A stretch of DNA of 64,000 nucleotides from Magnetococcales bacterium (GTDB lineage Bacteria > Pseudomonadota > Magnetococcia > Magnetococcales > JADGBX01). The DNA is taken from contig JADGBX010000004.1 of assembly GCA_015231265.1 (NCBI GenBank), positions 1-64,000 of the forward strand, written 5' to 3'. Within the stretch, counting starts at the first letter, position 1; each line of letters opens with the position of its first letter. Shown here piece by piece: positions 19,192 through 29,123 of the stretch. The notes beneath the pieces are model-generated. The model did not search any database and was not told the origin of the DNA. It saw only the letters and a program-made list of their open reading frames with translations. A program made the position numbers and the translations under genes.

Positions 19192-20886
19192 TCAGTAGAC
19201 CCGTTCCTTGGGTACATATCTGGGATTGTCCACAGTGCGCACCGCCTCATAGGAGAGCTCGACACTCTTGGTTTCGGCATTCCACATTGCGATGGTGTGT
19301 TTACGCCAATTGTCGTCATCCCGTGTTGGATAGTCCGTGCGTGAATGAGCACCCCGAGACTCTGTGCGGGCGATGGCCCCTTTGATGATGCACTCGGCCA
19401 GATCAATGATATTACGGAGCTCCAGGGCACGCAGCAGGTTCAAGTTGAACGACTTGGTCTTGTCATCCAGGTGGATTAAGTCATAGTCGCGTCGCACGCT
19501 CGGCAACTGCTCTTCAGCCTGGGCTAATCCATCCGGCGTCCTGAACACGCCACAGTAGGCGTTCATCTTTGATGAGAGACGTGTATGCAACTCGACGGGC
19601 CGAATTCCCCACTCCTCCCTATTGATCAAGTTCTCAATATCCTTGTTAACCTCATCAACGGCTTCTTGTGGGAAGATCCGGTACTCTTGACTATTGACGA
19701 ACTCGCTTGCAGCCTTCCCGGTAATCTTCCCGAACACCACGCCGTCAAGCAGAGAATTACCGCCCAACCTGTTGGCGCCATGTACTGAAACACATGCCGC
19801 TTCTCCAGCAGCATAGAGTCCGCTCAGTGGAGAGGCACCATACTTGTCGGTTCGAATTCCGCCCATGGAGTAGTGAGCCGTTGGCCGTACAGGAATCGGT
19901 TCCTTGATTGGATCGACACCCTCCAGGTCGATACAGAGCTGCCTGATCTGCGGCAAACGTTCCATAATCTTTTCGGCACCGAGAAGAGTAAGATCAAGGA
20001 AAATGGCTCCATCTCGCCCTCTCCCCTCGATGATCTCCGTCTGCTCACCTCGTGAGACCACATCGCGAGAAGCCAGCTCCTTCTTCGTCGGAGCATATTT
20101 ACCCATGAAACGCTCACCATCAACGTTGATCAGGACACCCCCTTCACCCCGAGCCCCTTCAGTGACCAGAATGCCGGATGTGCGCAACCCCGTCGGATGG
20201 AACTGTACGAACTCCATATCGGCCAGAGGAGCCCCGGCTCTCAGAGCAAGAGCCATACCGTCGCCGGTGTTGGTGGTGGCGTTGGTGCTGGACTGATAAA
20301 CACGCCCGTAACCACCGGTGGCCATCAGCACCGCTTTACCACGGATGGGGAACACTTCACCGGTCTTGATGTCATAGACGACCACACCGGTCACACTCTT
20401 ACCATCAGGATCAGTGACGAGTTTCAGCACCTGGCACTCTTCGTAAACGGGAACTTTCGCTTTGACCAACTGCTCCCAGAGCACGTGCAACATCACCTGC
20501 CCGGTACGGTCGGCAGCAAAACATGTCCGGTCGAAGCTGGCCCCACCGAAAGGACGCTGGGCGATCTTGCCGGCTTCTCTTCGAGAGAAGGGACACCCCA
20601 TTCGGTCCATCTCCATGATCGCTTCCGGAGCGGTTTCACACATCAGTTCGATGGCATCCTCGTCACCGATGTAGTCCGACCCTTTAACGGTATCGTAGGA
20701 GTGGAGAGAGGTGTCATCCTCTGGATCAATGGCTGCATTGACCCCTCCCTGGGCAGCGCACGAATGGCTGCGCAGCGGATGGATCTTACTGATGATGGCG
20801 ACGTTGACGTTCTCTTTAACGCCCTCAAGCGCCGCACGCATGCCGGCCAGTCCTGCACCGACGATTATGAGGTCATGGCTTTTCAT
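19192..20886 (-). CDS. sdhA: Succinate dehydrogenase flavoprotein subunit
   Basis: [69 protein letters not shown]. Confidence 0.95.
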   Translation of the reverse strand: MKSHDLIIVGAGLAGMRAALEGVKENVNVAIISKIHPLRSHSCAAQGGVNAAIDPEDDTSLHSYDTVKGSDYIGDEDAIELMCETAPEAIMEMDRMGCPFSRREAGKIAQRPFGGASFDRTCFAADRTGQVMLHVLWEQLVKAKVPVYEECQVLKLVTDPDGKSVTGVVVYDIKTGEVFPIRGKAVLMATGGYGRVYQSSTNATTNTGDGMALALRAGAPLADMEFVQFHPTGLRTSGILVTEGARGEGGVLINVDGERFMGKYAPTKKELASRDVVSRGEQTEIIEGRGRDGAIFLDLTLLGAEKIMERLPQIRQLCIDLEGVDPIKEPIPVRPTAHYSMGGIRTDKYGASPLSGLYAAGEAACVSVHGANRLGGNSLLDGVVFGKITGKAASEFVNSQEYRIFPQEAVDEVNKDIENLINREEWGIRPVELHTRLSSKMNAYCGVFRTPDGLAQAEEQLPSVRRDYDLIHLDDKTKSFNLNLLRALELRNIIDLAECIIKGAIARTESRGAHSRTDYPTRDDDNWRKHTIAMWNAETKSVELSYEAVRTVDNPRYVPKERVY

Positions 20887-21419
20887 TCTGCTACTCCGCT
20901 CATCGGATGACGATACTCCCTGTTCACGATACTCACCGTCCTATCTTCCACCGTGAATGCGCTGCAACGGTGAGAGCATCCTTCGTTGAGTCCGCGACAC
21001 GGAATCCCGATCTACACCAAACCCGCGATTATTGAATCTGAAACCATCCACACTGGAAAACGTTGAGCACATGGCTGTCAAAACAGCTCTTCTTCCTCAA
21101 GAATTATGTAAAACTCATTCCGTCACACATACTCACTACAAACAATCAAATATCTCAATATTTTTCGCGCAATACAGCCCACCGTATCTAAGGGGTCGAT
21201 TGCGTGAAAACCGGGGGTACATTATGCATATACGATCTTTTTATCTGCAATAATTGTCTATTTGTACAGCTTTCCGACGGGATTGTCAAAAGGGTCCAAC
21301 ACAAAAAAACACGACACTCCCGTCGATTGCTCGACCCGGGCGGCTATGCTAAACATTATTCTTTAGGCATGCACCAGGGAACAGGCAACGGCCAGATTCC
21401 ATTCGCAGTGAGGACCCCC

Positions 21420-23993
21420 ATGACTGAGAAGTACACTCCCCGCACCATTGAAGCCAAATGGCAGACGGAATGGGAAAACAATTCCGTTTTCAAGGTTGAA
21501 GAGACGCCAGACAAGGAGACCTTCTATCTTCTGGTCATGTTCCCCTACCCTTCCGGACGAATCCACATGGGTCACGTCCGTAACTACGCAATCGGTGATC
21601 TGATCGCCCGCTATCAGCGCATGCAGGGTAAGAACGTTCTTCATCCCATGGGTTGGGACGCATTCGGGATGCCTGCAGAGAATGCCGCCATCAAGCAGAA
21701 CACCCACCCCGGTGACTGGACCTATAGCAACATCGACACCATGCGCGAAGAGCTGAAAAGCATGGGTCTCTCCTACGATTGGTCCAGGGAGTTCGCCACC
21801 TGCGACCCCGACTACGCCCACTGGGAGCAAGTCCTCTTTCTCAAACTGCATGAAAAGGGGCTGATCTATCGTGAGATGTCCCATGTCAACTGGGATCCAG
21901 TGGATCAAACGGTTCTTGCCAATGAACAGGTGATCGACGGCAAAGGCTGGCGCAGTGGGGCTCCGGTTGAACGCAAAGCGTTGTCACAATGGTTTTTTCG
22001 TATCACCGACTATGCTGAAGAGCTGCTCACCGACATTGAGAAACTGGACGGCTGGCCGGAAACGGTTCGCACCATGCAGACCAATTGGATCGGCAAGAGT
22101 CACGGCGTTGAGTTCTCTTTCACAATCAAGGGTAGGGAGGAGAGACTTCCCGTCTACACCACCCGCGCCGACACCATCATGGGCGTCACTTTCTGCTCCA
22201 TCGCCTCCGAACACCCCTTAGCTGTGGAAATTGCCGAAACCAACCCCGAAGCCGCCGCTTTCGTCCGCGAGTGCCAAGCCACCGGCACCAGTGAAGAGGC
22301 TGTTGAGAAACTTGAAAAGAAGGGCTTCGATACCGGTCTGCGTGCCATTCATCCATTTACCGGTGAGGAGGTGCCCATCTTCATTGCCAACTTCGTCCTG
22401 ATGGGGTACGGCACCGGCGCGGTTATGGCTGTTCCCGCCCACGACCAAAGAGATTTTGAATTTGCCAAAGCGTATGAAATCCCAATCAAGGTCGTCATTC
22501 AACCGGAAGGGGAAACACTCTCAGGTGAGACTCTGGAAGCCGCCTATACCGGGCCGGGAACACTAACCAACTCTAGACAGTTTGACGGCATTGATAACGA
22601 AGCCGCCAAACGCACCGTTGCTGAAGCGTTTGAGGCAGAGGGTATCGGCAAAGCAACGGTGAATTTCCGACTGCGCGATTGGGGAGTCTCCCGACAGCGG
22701 TACTGGGGAAACCCCATCCCAGTGGTTCACTGCCCCAGTTGTGGTGTCGTTCCGGTTCCTGAATCAGACCTTCCCGTCTCTCTTCCTAAAGAGGTGGAGC
22801 TGACGGGATCCGGCAATCCTCTGGATCGTCACCCCACATGGAAACAGACCACATGCCCCAGTTGTGGTGCTGATGCAGTGCGGGAAACGGACACCATGGA
22901 TACCTTCATGGAGTCCTCCTGGTACTTCCTGCGCTACTGCTGTGCTGATTTGAACAGCGCTCCGCTCGATCGGGCTCGGGTAGATCACTGGATGCCTGTG
23001 AACCAATATGTGGGTGGAATCGAACATGCAGTTCTGCACCTGCTCTATGCGCGCTTCTTCCACAAAGCGCTCCGTGATGTCGGGCTTGTGAGTTGTGACG
23101 AACCCTTCACCAAACTGCTTACACAAGGCATGGTTCGAAAAGATACGCACACCTGTCCCGAACATGGCTGGCGCTACCCCAGTGAAGTCAAGGAAGAGCG
23201 TGGGAGACTGTTCTGCATAGAGTGTGGAGCGGAAATCTCCGTTGGACGCAATGAAAAGATGTCCAAAAGCAAACACAATGTGGTGGATCCCAACGATCTG
23301 ATCAAAGGGTATGGCGCCGATACGGCCCGTCTCTTCATGCTCTTTGCCGCTCCTCCTGAACGAGATCTAGAGTGGAATGACAGCGGTGTGGATGGTGCAT
23401 GGCGGTTTCTCAATCGGCTTTGGCGCCTTGTCGTTGATGTGGCGTCACGGACAGAGGAGATCGCTCCGGCGACTGAGATGCCCAAGGATCCAGCCCTCAA
23501 AAAACTGCGAAGCAAACTGCACGCGACCATTGCTAAAGTGACCGAGGATATCGAACGCCAGTCATTCAATACCGGGATCGCTGCAGTAATGGAGCTGGTT
23601 AATGAAGCCTCTCCCTTCCTGCAAAACAAAAAGGCCGACACGATAACGCTCTCCATTCTACGTGAGATTGCTGAGGTGGCTATTCTCCTCCTCCATCCCT
23701 ACTCACCGCATATTACAGAAGAGTTGTCACGCACTCTTGGTCACACAGGGTATGTTTCTCAGAAAGCGTGGCCAAGAGCCGATGCCAAAGCACTGGTCAA
23801 AGAGGAGATGACCATCGTGGTTCAAGTAAATGGAAAACTCAGAGGCAGGCTCACCGTCGCTGCAGACACCGACCAGAAAACTCTTGAAACATTGGCTCAG
23901 GAAGATGCCAAAGTTGTTCCCCATCTGGAGGGCAAGAGTGTGCGAAAAGTGATTGTCGTTCCCGGCCGACTCATCAACATCGTAGCTGGATGA
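21420..23993 (+). CDS. leuS: Leucyl-tRNA synthetase
   Basis: MFPYPSGRIHMGHVRNYAIGD (HMGH), MGWDAFGMPAENAAI, EKMSKSKHNVVDP (KMSKS). Start set at MTEKYTPRTIEAKWQTEWE rather than the 72-aa longer ORF start. Confidence 0.96.
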   Translation: MTEKYTPRTIEAKWQTEWENNSVFKVEETPDKETFYLLVMFPYPSGRIHMGHVRNYAIGDLIARYQRMQGKNVLHPMGWDAFGMPAENAAIKQNTHPGDWTYSNIDTMREELKSMGLSYDWSREFATCDPDYAHWEQVLFLKLHEKGLIYREMSHVNWDPVDQTVLANEQVIDGKGWRSGAPVERKALSQWFFRITDYAEELLTDIEKLDGWPETVRTMQTNWIGKSHGVEFSFTIKGREERLPVYTTRADTIMGVTFCSIASEHPLAVEIAETNPEAAAFVRECQATGTSEEAVEKLEKKGFDTGLRAIHPFTGEEVPIFIANFVLMGYGTGAVMAVPAHDQRDFEFAKAYEIPIKVVIQPEGETLSGETLEAAYTGPGTLTNSRQFDGIDNEAAKRTVAEAFEAEGIGKATVNFRLRDWGVSRQRYWGNPIPVVHCPSCGVVPVPESDLPVSLPKEVELTGSGNPLDRHPTWKQTTCPSCGADAVRETDTMDTFMESSWYFLRYCCADLNSAPLDRARVDHWMPVNQYVGGIEHAVLHLLYARFFHKALRDVGLVSCDEPFTKLLTQGMVRKDTHTCPEHGWRYPSEVKEERGRLFCIECGAEISVGRNEKMSKSKHNVVDPNDLIKGYGADTARLFMLFAAPPERDLEWNDSGVDGAWRFLNRLWRLVVDVASRTEEIAPATEMPKDPALKKLRSKLHATIAKVTEDIERQSFNTGIAAVMELVNEASPFLQNKKADTITLSILREIAEVAILLLHPYSPHITEELSRTLGHTGYVSQKAWPRADAKALVKEEMTIVVQVNGKLRGRLTVAADTDQKTLETLAQEDAKVVPHLEGKSVRKVIVVPGRLINIVAG

Positions 23994-24541
23994 CTGCCAT
24001 GACTCCCCAACGAAACACGTCACGCTCCTCCGATTCATTCAGGCTCTGGTGGACACTCCTGCTGCTACCACTGCTTTCCGGGTGTGGTTACGCTTTTCCC
24101 GGCGCGGTAGCCAAGCGGACGATTCCTGGTCTGGAAAGTGGGTTTCTCATTGTCAGCGGGCCAGGCACAATTTCGTCACCACTGCTGTCTCAATCTTTAA
24201 AATACCAACTAAAAACGCGCTTGGGTCTCCAAATTGCTGACCCCGATAAATCACTGGACGATGTTCCGCATCTGCTGATCTCCCTGAACCGTCTGCAACA
24301 GGACAAGCTAATCGAGGACTCACTGGGCAGAGCTGATAAATACCGAGTCCAGATTACCGGTACGCCGACCATCAAGATTCCTGGCACCAAACCCACAGTC
24401 ATGCCATCGATCACTGGTGAGACGACCTATTTTGAATCCCATGAAAGCACAACGAGCCTTACACTGAAAAAACAGGCGGGTATTGAAGCGGTTGAGGCAC
24501 TCATCGAAAAGCTGTTGGTGCAATTGACCGGCAATTCGTAG
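23990..24541 (+). CDS. lptE: LPS-assembly lipoprotein LptE
   Basis: Lipobox LLLLPLLSGCGYAFPG; located between leuS and holA. Confidence 0.85.
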   Translation: MTAMTPQRNTSRSSDSFRLWWTLLLLPLLSGCGYAFPGAVAKRTIPGLESGFLIVSGPGTISSPLLSQSLKYQLKTRLGLQIADPDKSLDDVPHLLISLNRLQQDKLIEDSLGRADKYRVQITGTPTIKIPGTKPTVMPSITGETTYFESHESTTSLTLKKQAGIEAVEALIEKLLVQLTGNS

Positions 24542-24559
24542 AGAGCGGCTCCCCTCCTC

Positions 24560-25567
24560 GTGAAATTGAAACCCAATGCCATCCGGAGCATGAAACCGGA
24601 CGCCCCACCCGCAGCGATTCTGCTCTACGGTTCTGAACAGGGGAAGATTCAGGAAGAGGCCGAGGCGATCAAGCGGATCGTCTTGGGTGATGGCGATGAA
24701 ACCTTCTCTCTGGCAATCTTTCATGCCACAGAGCTTGATGAAGAGCAGTTCGCCACCACCTGCCGGGAGATCCCCTTCCTCACACCACGGCGTCTCGTCT
24801 GGTTGAAGGCAACAGAATCGCTGGACGTTCACGCTCGTAAACGGCTTGTCGAGTATCTCAAGGATCCTGTCCTGAGCACTGTACTGCTGATGACAGGGGA
24901 TGCTTTGGAGGCGAACAATCCTCTCCGACGATCCATGGAGCGCAATAAAAAGGGGTGGTGTATCCCTTTCTACCCTCTTGAGGGTGGAGCATTCGTACAG
25001 TGGGTACGCAGTCGATTGTCCAAGGCAAGAGTCGCCATAGAACCCGATGCCCTTCAGTTTCTCTCCCACCACCTTGAAGGCAATACAGCTATTGCAGAAG
25101 GTGAATTGGAGAAGGTGATTCTACGGGTCGGCAACGATCGAACCATTCGCCTTAACGACCTTGACGCCCTCTCCAAAGGACTCCAGGAGACAGACAAGTT
25201 CTCTTGGGTAACCAGCTGCTTCAATGGCAAGATTTCTGAAACCATTCACGACCTTGACCAACTCCTGGATGCAGGAGAGGCACCCCTGGCATTACTGGGG
25301 CTCTATCTACGCCATCTGCGCCGCCTGATCGAAGGACGAGACTATCTGAGACAGGGTAAACAGCCTAAAGTGATCGCCAGAAAGATGCGTGTATTCTGGA
25401 AAGAGGAATCCATCTTTTTCAGCCAGTGTAAACGCTGGAACAATCGTGATCTGGCCCAGTTGATCCTTCACTGCCAATCTCTGGATTTTGAGCTGCGGCA
25501 TTCTGCAAAACAGTCAAGGCAGCTTATGCATGCATTGGTCTTCAAAACAGCACGACTGCTTGAATAG
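24560..25567 (+). CDS. holA: DNA polymerase III delta subunit
   Basis: AAILLYGSEQGKIQEEAEAIKR..., REIPFLTPRRLVWLKATE; conserved leuS-lptE-holA order. Confidence 0.88.
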   Translation: MKLKPNAIRSMKPDAPPAAILLYGSEQGKIQEEAEAIKRIVLGDGDETFSLAIFHATELDEEQFATTCREIPFLTPRRLVWLKATESLDVHARKRLVEYLKDPVLSTVLLMTGDALEANNPLRRSMERNKKGWCIPFYPLEGGAFVQWVRSRLSKARVAIEPDALQFLSHHLEGNTAIAEGELEKVILRVGNDRTIRLNDLDALSKGLQETDKFSWVTSCFNGKISETIHDLDQLLDAGEAPLALLGLYLRHLRRLIEGRDYLRQGKQPKVIARKMRVFWKEESIFFSQCKRWNNRDLAQLILHCQSLDFELRHSAKQSRQLMHALVFKTARLLE

Positions 25568-25616
25568 TTTCCGAGAACACGCTCTAGGGCGTGTCTTCAA
25601 TTAGCCCAAACAGCCG

Positions 25617-25655
25617 CAACAAAAAAACCCGGACACCATCCGGGTTTTTTTGTTG
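25617..25655. terminator. Bidirectional intrinsic terminator
   Basis: Perfect 17-bp inverted repeat CAACAAAAAAACCCGGA (25617-25633) / TCCGGGTTTTTTTGTTG (25639-25655), 5-nt loop, between convergent genes. Confidence 0.9.
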
Positions 25656-25690
25656 CCTGCTGAATAATCAAGGACCCCTACTGGAAAACC

Positions 25691-26629
25691 TCAACCATCA
25701 CGTGTGATCTGGTCGATCAACTCCTGAAGCGCTTCGGGAGCCCGATCGTTTTCCACCTGGCAAGTGCCGGCATTGGCGTGACCACCCCCTCCATATTTCA
25801 AGGCCAACATACCGATATTCGTCTTGGAGGTGCGATTGAGTATCGATTTACCGATGGCAAACACCGTGTTCATCTTCTTCAATCCCCAAAGCACATGGAT
25901 GGAGATGTTGGTATCAGGAAACAGAGCATAGATCATGAACCTGTTACCTGCCCAAATGGTCTCCTCCTCACGCAGATCCAGTATCACCAGATTATCATGA
26001 ACCGTGGAGCACCGTTTTAACTGCTCCTTGAACTTCTCACCATGCTCCAGATAGAGATCGACGCGCTCCTTAACATCCGGCAAGGCAAGGATCTCATCGA
26101 TATCATGCTCGCGACAGAAGTCGATGAGCTGCATCATCAATTCATAGTTAGAGATCCTGAATGTACGGAAACGGCCCAGACCGGTTCTGGCATCCATCAA
26201 GAAATTCATCAAGTCCCAACCACCCGGATTGAGAATCTCATCACGATTGAACTGAGCCGAGTCCCCCTTGTCCACCGCCTCCATCATATCGACTGAGACT
26301 CTTGGGAATCCTTTGGCACCGTCATAGTGGTCGTAGACCACTCGGGCCGCCGAAGGCGCCTCAGGATCAATGATGTGGTTCTCAGGTTTTTCACTGCCAC
26401 GGCGAACTGTCTCACTCTCGTGGTGGTCAAACGCCAGATGAACGCCCTCAACATAAGGAAGATTGGTGGTGATATCACGATCAGTGATGTCGATCTTTCC
26501 ATCCTGCATATCCTTGGGATGCACGAACTTGATGGAGTCTATGAGATCCAGCTCCTTCATTAACACGGCGCAGACCAAGCCGTCAAAATCACTTCTGGTC
26601 ACCAATCGATACTTCTCACCCTTCGCCAT
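25691..26629 (-). CDS. DHH-family phosphoesterase / exopolyphosphatase-like protein
   Basis: LVTRSDFDGLVCAVLMKEL, AFDHHESE, YGGGGHANAGTCQV. Start placed at MAKGEKYRLVTRSDFDG. Confidence 0.85.
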   Translation of the reverse strand: MAKGEKYRLVTRSDFDGLVCAVLMKELDLIDSIKFVHPKDMQDGKIDITDRDITTNLPYVEGVHLAFDHHESETVRRGSEKPENHIIDPEAPSAARVVYDHYDGAKGFPRVSVDMMEAVDKGDSAQFNRDEILNPGGWDLMNFLMDARTGLGRFRTFRISNYELMMQLIDFCREHDIDEILALPDVKERVDLYLEHGEKFKEQLKRCSTVHDNLVILDLREEETIWAGNRFMIYALFPDTNISIHVLWGLKKMNTVFAIGKSILNRTSKTNIGMLALKYGGGGHANAGTCQVENDRAPEALQELIDQITRDG

Positions 26630-26796
26630 GGCTCTGCTCCATTGTATTCCGTGGATATTCGACAATGCGTCTGGAAATCGTTCCAACCTATTTGCTATAG
26701 CCTCTATTACTTCGTCGCTTTCAGTGCATCCACTCTAGCGAATCGGAGACAATCTTGAAACCGATTTTTTTGAATCATGCCATATGCCGGGCAGGA

Positions 26797-29070
26797 TTAA
26801 GGTCGGATGAGAAACCAGCAGTAATGGATATCGGGGCGCCGTTTGAAATCCGGGTGAAGCGTCTCTCGATGCATGGGCTGAACTTTGACGGAACTGTTCT
26901 CTTCACCACGACTCTGCCACTGAAACGTGAATGAGCGGCTGTTGGTAGAAAAAACAAGCGTGCCTCCTGGGGCCAGAAGTGCAAGGGCTCGGTCGATCAG
27001 TTGCGGGTGATCACGATTGATGTCGAAAACAGTCTCTGTCCGCTTGGAGTTGGAAAAGGTCGGAGGATCAAGAAAAATCAGATCATATCGGTGATCACAA
27101 CTCTCGAGCCAAGTCAGACAATCCTGCTGTTCAAAACGGTGCTGCTCGCCGGTGAAACCGTTGATGCGCATGTTACGTTCCGCCCAGGCAAGATAGACGG
27201 GAGAGAGATCTACCGTTGTAGTTTCTCGAGCACCGCCATCTGCCGCATAGACCGTTGCACTGCCGGTGTAAGCAAAGAGATTCAGGAACCGTGCATTGTG
27301 TGCTCTCTCACGAATCATCGCCCGAACGGGACGATGATCAAGAAAGAGCCCGGTGTCGAGATAGTCTGTGAAATTGAGTTGAAACCGCAAGCCCCCCTCC
27401 TCCACCTCGTGAACCCGTCTCTCCTCGTCAAGTTTCCGATACTGCTTGGCTCCCTTCTGGCGCTGACGCATTTTGAAGAACAGATTGCCGGACGCAACCT
27501 GAAGCTGCTTCCGTATCACGGCCAGAGCATCAGCCCGCCGTTTCAGGGCGGCCTTGGGGTCGATCCCTTTTGGAGCGTGATACTCCTGAACATGAACCCA
27601 CTCGCCATAACAATCGACAGCGAAATTGAACTCAGGCATATCCGCATCATAGAGCCGATAGCAGCTCACCTCTTCACGACGCAGCCATTTTTTTAGCTGT
27701 TTTGCATTTTTTGCCAATCTGTTTCCAAACATGCGGGCTTGGGCATTCTCGGCATCACCTCGGGCTAGGAGCTCCTCCACGGAAGGTGGCTGTGTGGCTT
27801 GGTGCCTCGTAGCCCCCTGCCCTGTTCTCCTCTGAGAAGAGGGATGAGAACGCTCTTGATAGCGGCTCTGCGGCCCCTTTCCAGAGGATTGAGACTGTGT
27901 CACCGGGGTTAAACCAATGAAGGAGACCGCCCCTTCCATGGGACCATTGCGCATGGCAACAGTCTGTCTTGGAGAAACGGGCCACCCCTGATAAGCCTCG
28001 TTCCTGGTGGTGTAAACGGCACCACAACTGGTCGCACTCTTGGCAAAAAGGGTTCCGAGACGCCGATAGAGCTGAGTAAGGTCGTCCTGACCACTGAGTC
28101 GCTGTCCATAGGGAGGATTGGTAACGAGAACGCGACTTTTGAATCGACTCCAATGGCGCTCCCAGCCTTTGGCATCCGGCATGGAACGACATGCAAGCGA
28201 GATTACATCCTCCAACCCGGCCTGGGTAACATTCCGAGTTGCCGCGGCAATGGCGCGACGATCATGATCACTTCCCAGAATCGGTGGAATCTTTTCCAGG
28301 CCCTTTTCACTTCTCTCCTCAGCCTCGCTCCTTATCCTCTTCCAGATCTGCGAATCGTAGCCGGACCAGTGCTGAATACCATAAGCATCCCTCAACAGTC
28401 CCGGAGCCATATCCGCCGCCATCATCGCCCCTTCGATGAGAAATGTTCCGGAGCCACACATGGGATCGGCAAGTGCCCAACCCTCTCGGGCTCTCTCCGG
28501 CCATCCGGCCATGAGTAGAATGCCCGCCGCCAAGGTTTCACGCATGGGTGCAATACCGGTCTCTTTGCGATACCCCCGCCTGTGTAGGCGCTCTCCTGAG
28601 AGATCGATTCCCAGATCGGCTCTGGCGCCTTGTATGTGGACAAAGATCCGAATATCGGGAGAACGGAGATTCACGGAAGGACGCTCTCCACGTAGCTCCC
28701 GCAGCCGATCAACAAACGCATCCTTCACTTTGAGCGCTGTGAAACCCGTATGCCTCAGTTGGGCATTGGTTCCGGTCGCTTCCACAGCAAAGGTGGCATC
28801 CGGGGGCAGATGCTCTTCCCACGGGAGCTCCTTGACGGTCTCATAGAGAGCTTCAGCACTCTCTGCTGCTCCTGAGGCGAGCACCAACAGAACCCGCTCC
28901 GCTGTTCTCAGCCAGAGAAGAGCCCGATAGATCGTTTCATCATCGGCCTCGAAACGGACCCCCAACCGTCGTTGACGGATCTTCGATGCACCTAAATGGG
29001 AGAGTTCAAGAGCCAGGACGGACTCCAACCCTGAGGAAGTGGTGGCAAACAGGGAAAGAGACATGGACAC
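26797..29070 (-). CDS. rlmL: Bifunctional 23S rRNA (guanine-N2/N7) methyltransferase RlmKL
   Basis: 757 aa; THUMP region, VTNPPYGQRL (RlmL half), RFLNLFAYTGSATVYAADGGARETTTVDLSPVYLAWAERNM and FLDPPTFSNSKR (RlmK half). Confidence 0.93.
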   Translation of the reverse strand: MSMSLSLFATTSSGLESVLALELSHLGASKIRQRRLGVRFEADDETIYRALLWLRTAERVLLVLASGAAESAEALYETVKELPWEEHLPPDATFAVEATGTNAQLRHTGFTALKVKDAFVDRLRELRGERPSVNLRSPDIRIFVHIQGARADLGIDLSGERLHRRGYRKETGIAPMRETLAAGILLMAGWPERAREGWALADPMCGSGTFLIEGAMMAADMAPGLLRDAYGIQHWSGYDSQIWKRIRSEAEERSEKGLEKIPPILGSDHDRRAIAAATRNVTQAGLEDVISLACRSMPDAKGWERHWSRFKSRVLVTNPPYGQRLSGQDDLTQLYRRLGTLFAKSATSCGAVYTTRNEAYQGWPVSPRQTVAMRNGPMEGAVSFIGLTPVTQSQSSGKGPQSRYQERSHPSSQRRTGQGATRHQATQPPSVEELLARGDAENAQARMFGNRLAKNAKQLKKWLRREEVSCYRLYDADMPEFNFAVDCYGEWVHVQEYHAPKGIDPKAALKRRADALAVIRKQLQVASGNLFFKMRQRQKGAKQYRKLDEERRVHEVEEGGLRFQLNFTDYLDTGLFLDHRPVRAMIRERAHNARFLNLFAYTGSATVYAADGGARETTTVDLSPVYLAWAERNMRINGFTGEQHRFEQQDCLTWLESCDHRYDLIFLDPPTFSNSKRTETVFDINRDHPQLIDRALALLAPGGTLVFSTNSRSFTFQWQSRGEENSSVKVQPMHRETLHPDFKRRPDIHYCWFLIRP

Positions 29071-29123
29071 TTATCCGGGAAACAGAGGAGCCGTCTGGCT
29101 ACGATGGAAACGCAGACGGAGAG

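Noticed and set aside
18310-19344. 344-aa plus-strand ORF
   Set aside because: Antisense to sdhB, which has clear Fe-S motifs; shadow ORF.
20197-20910. 237-aa plus-strand ORF
   Set aside because: Antisense to sdhA; no domain signature.
24320-25072. 250-aa minus-strand ORF
   Set aside because: Antisense to lptE/holA; both forward genes are well supported.
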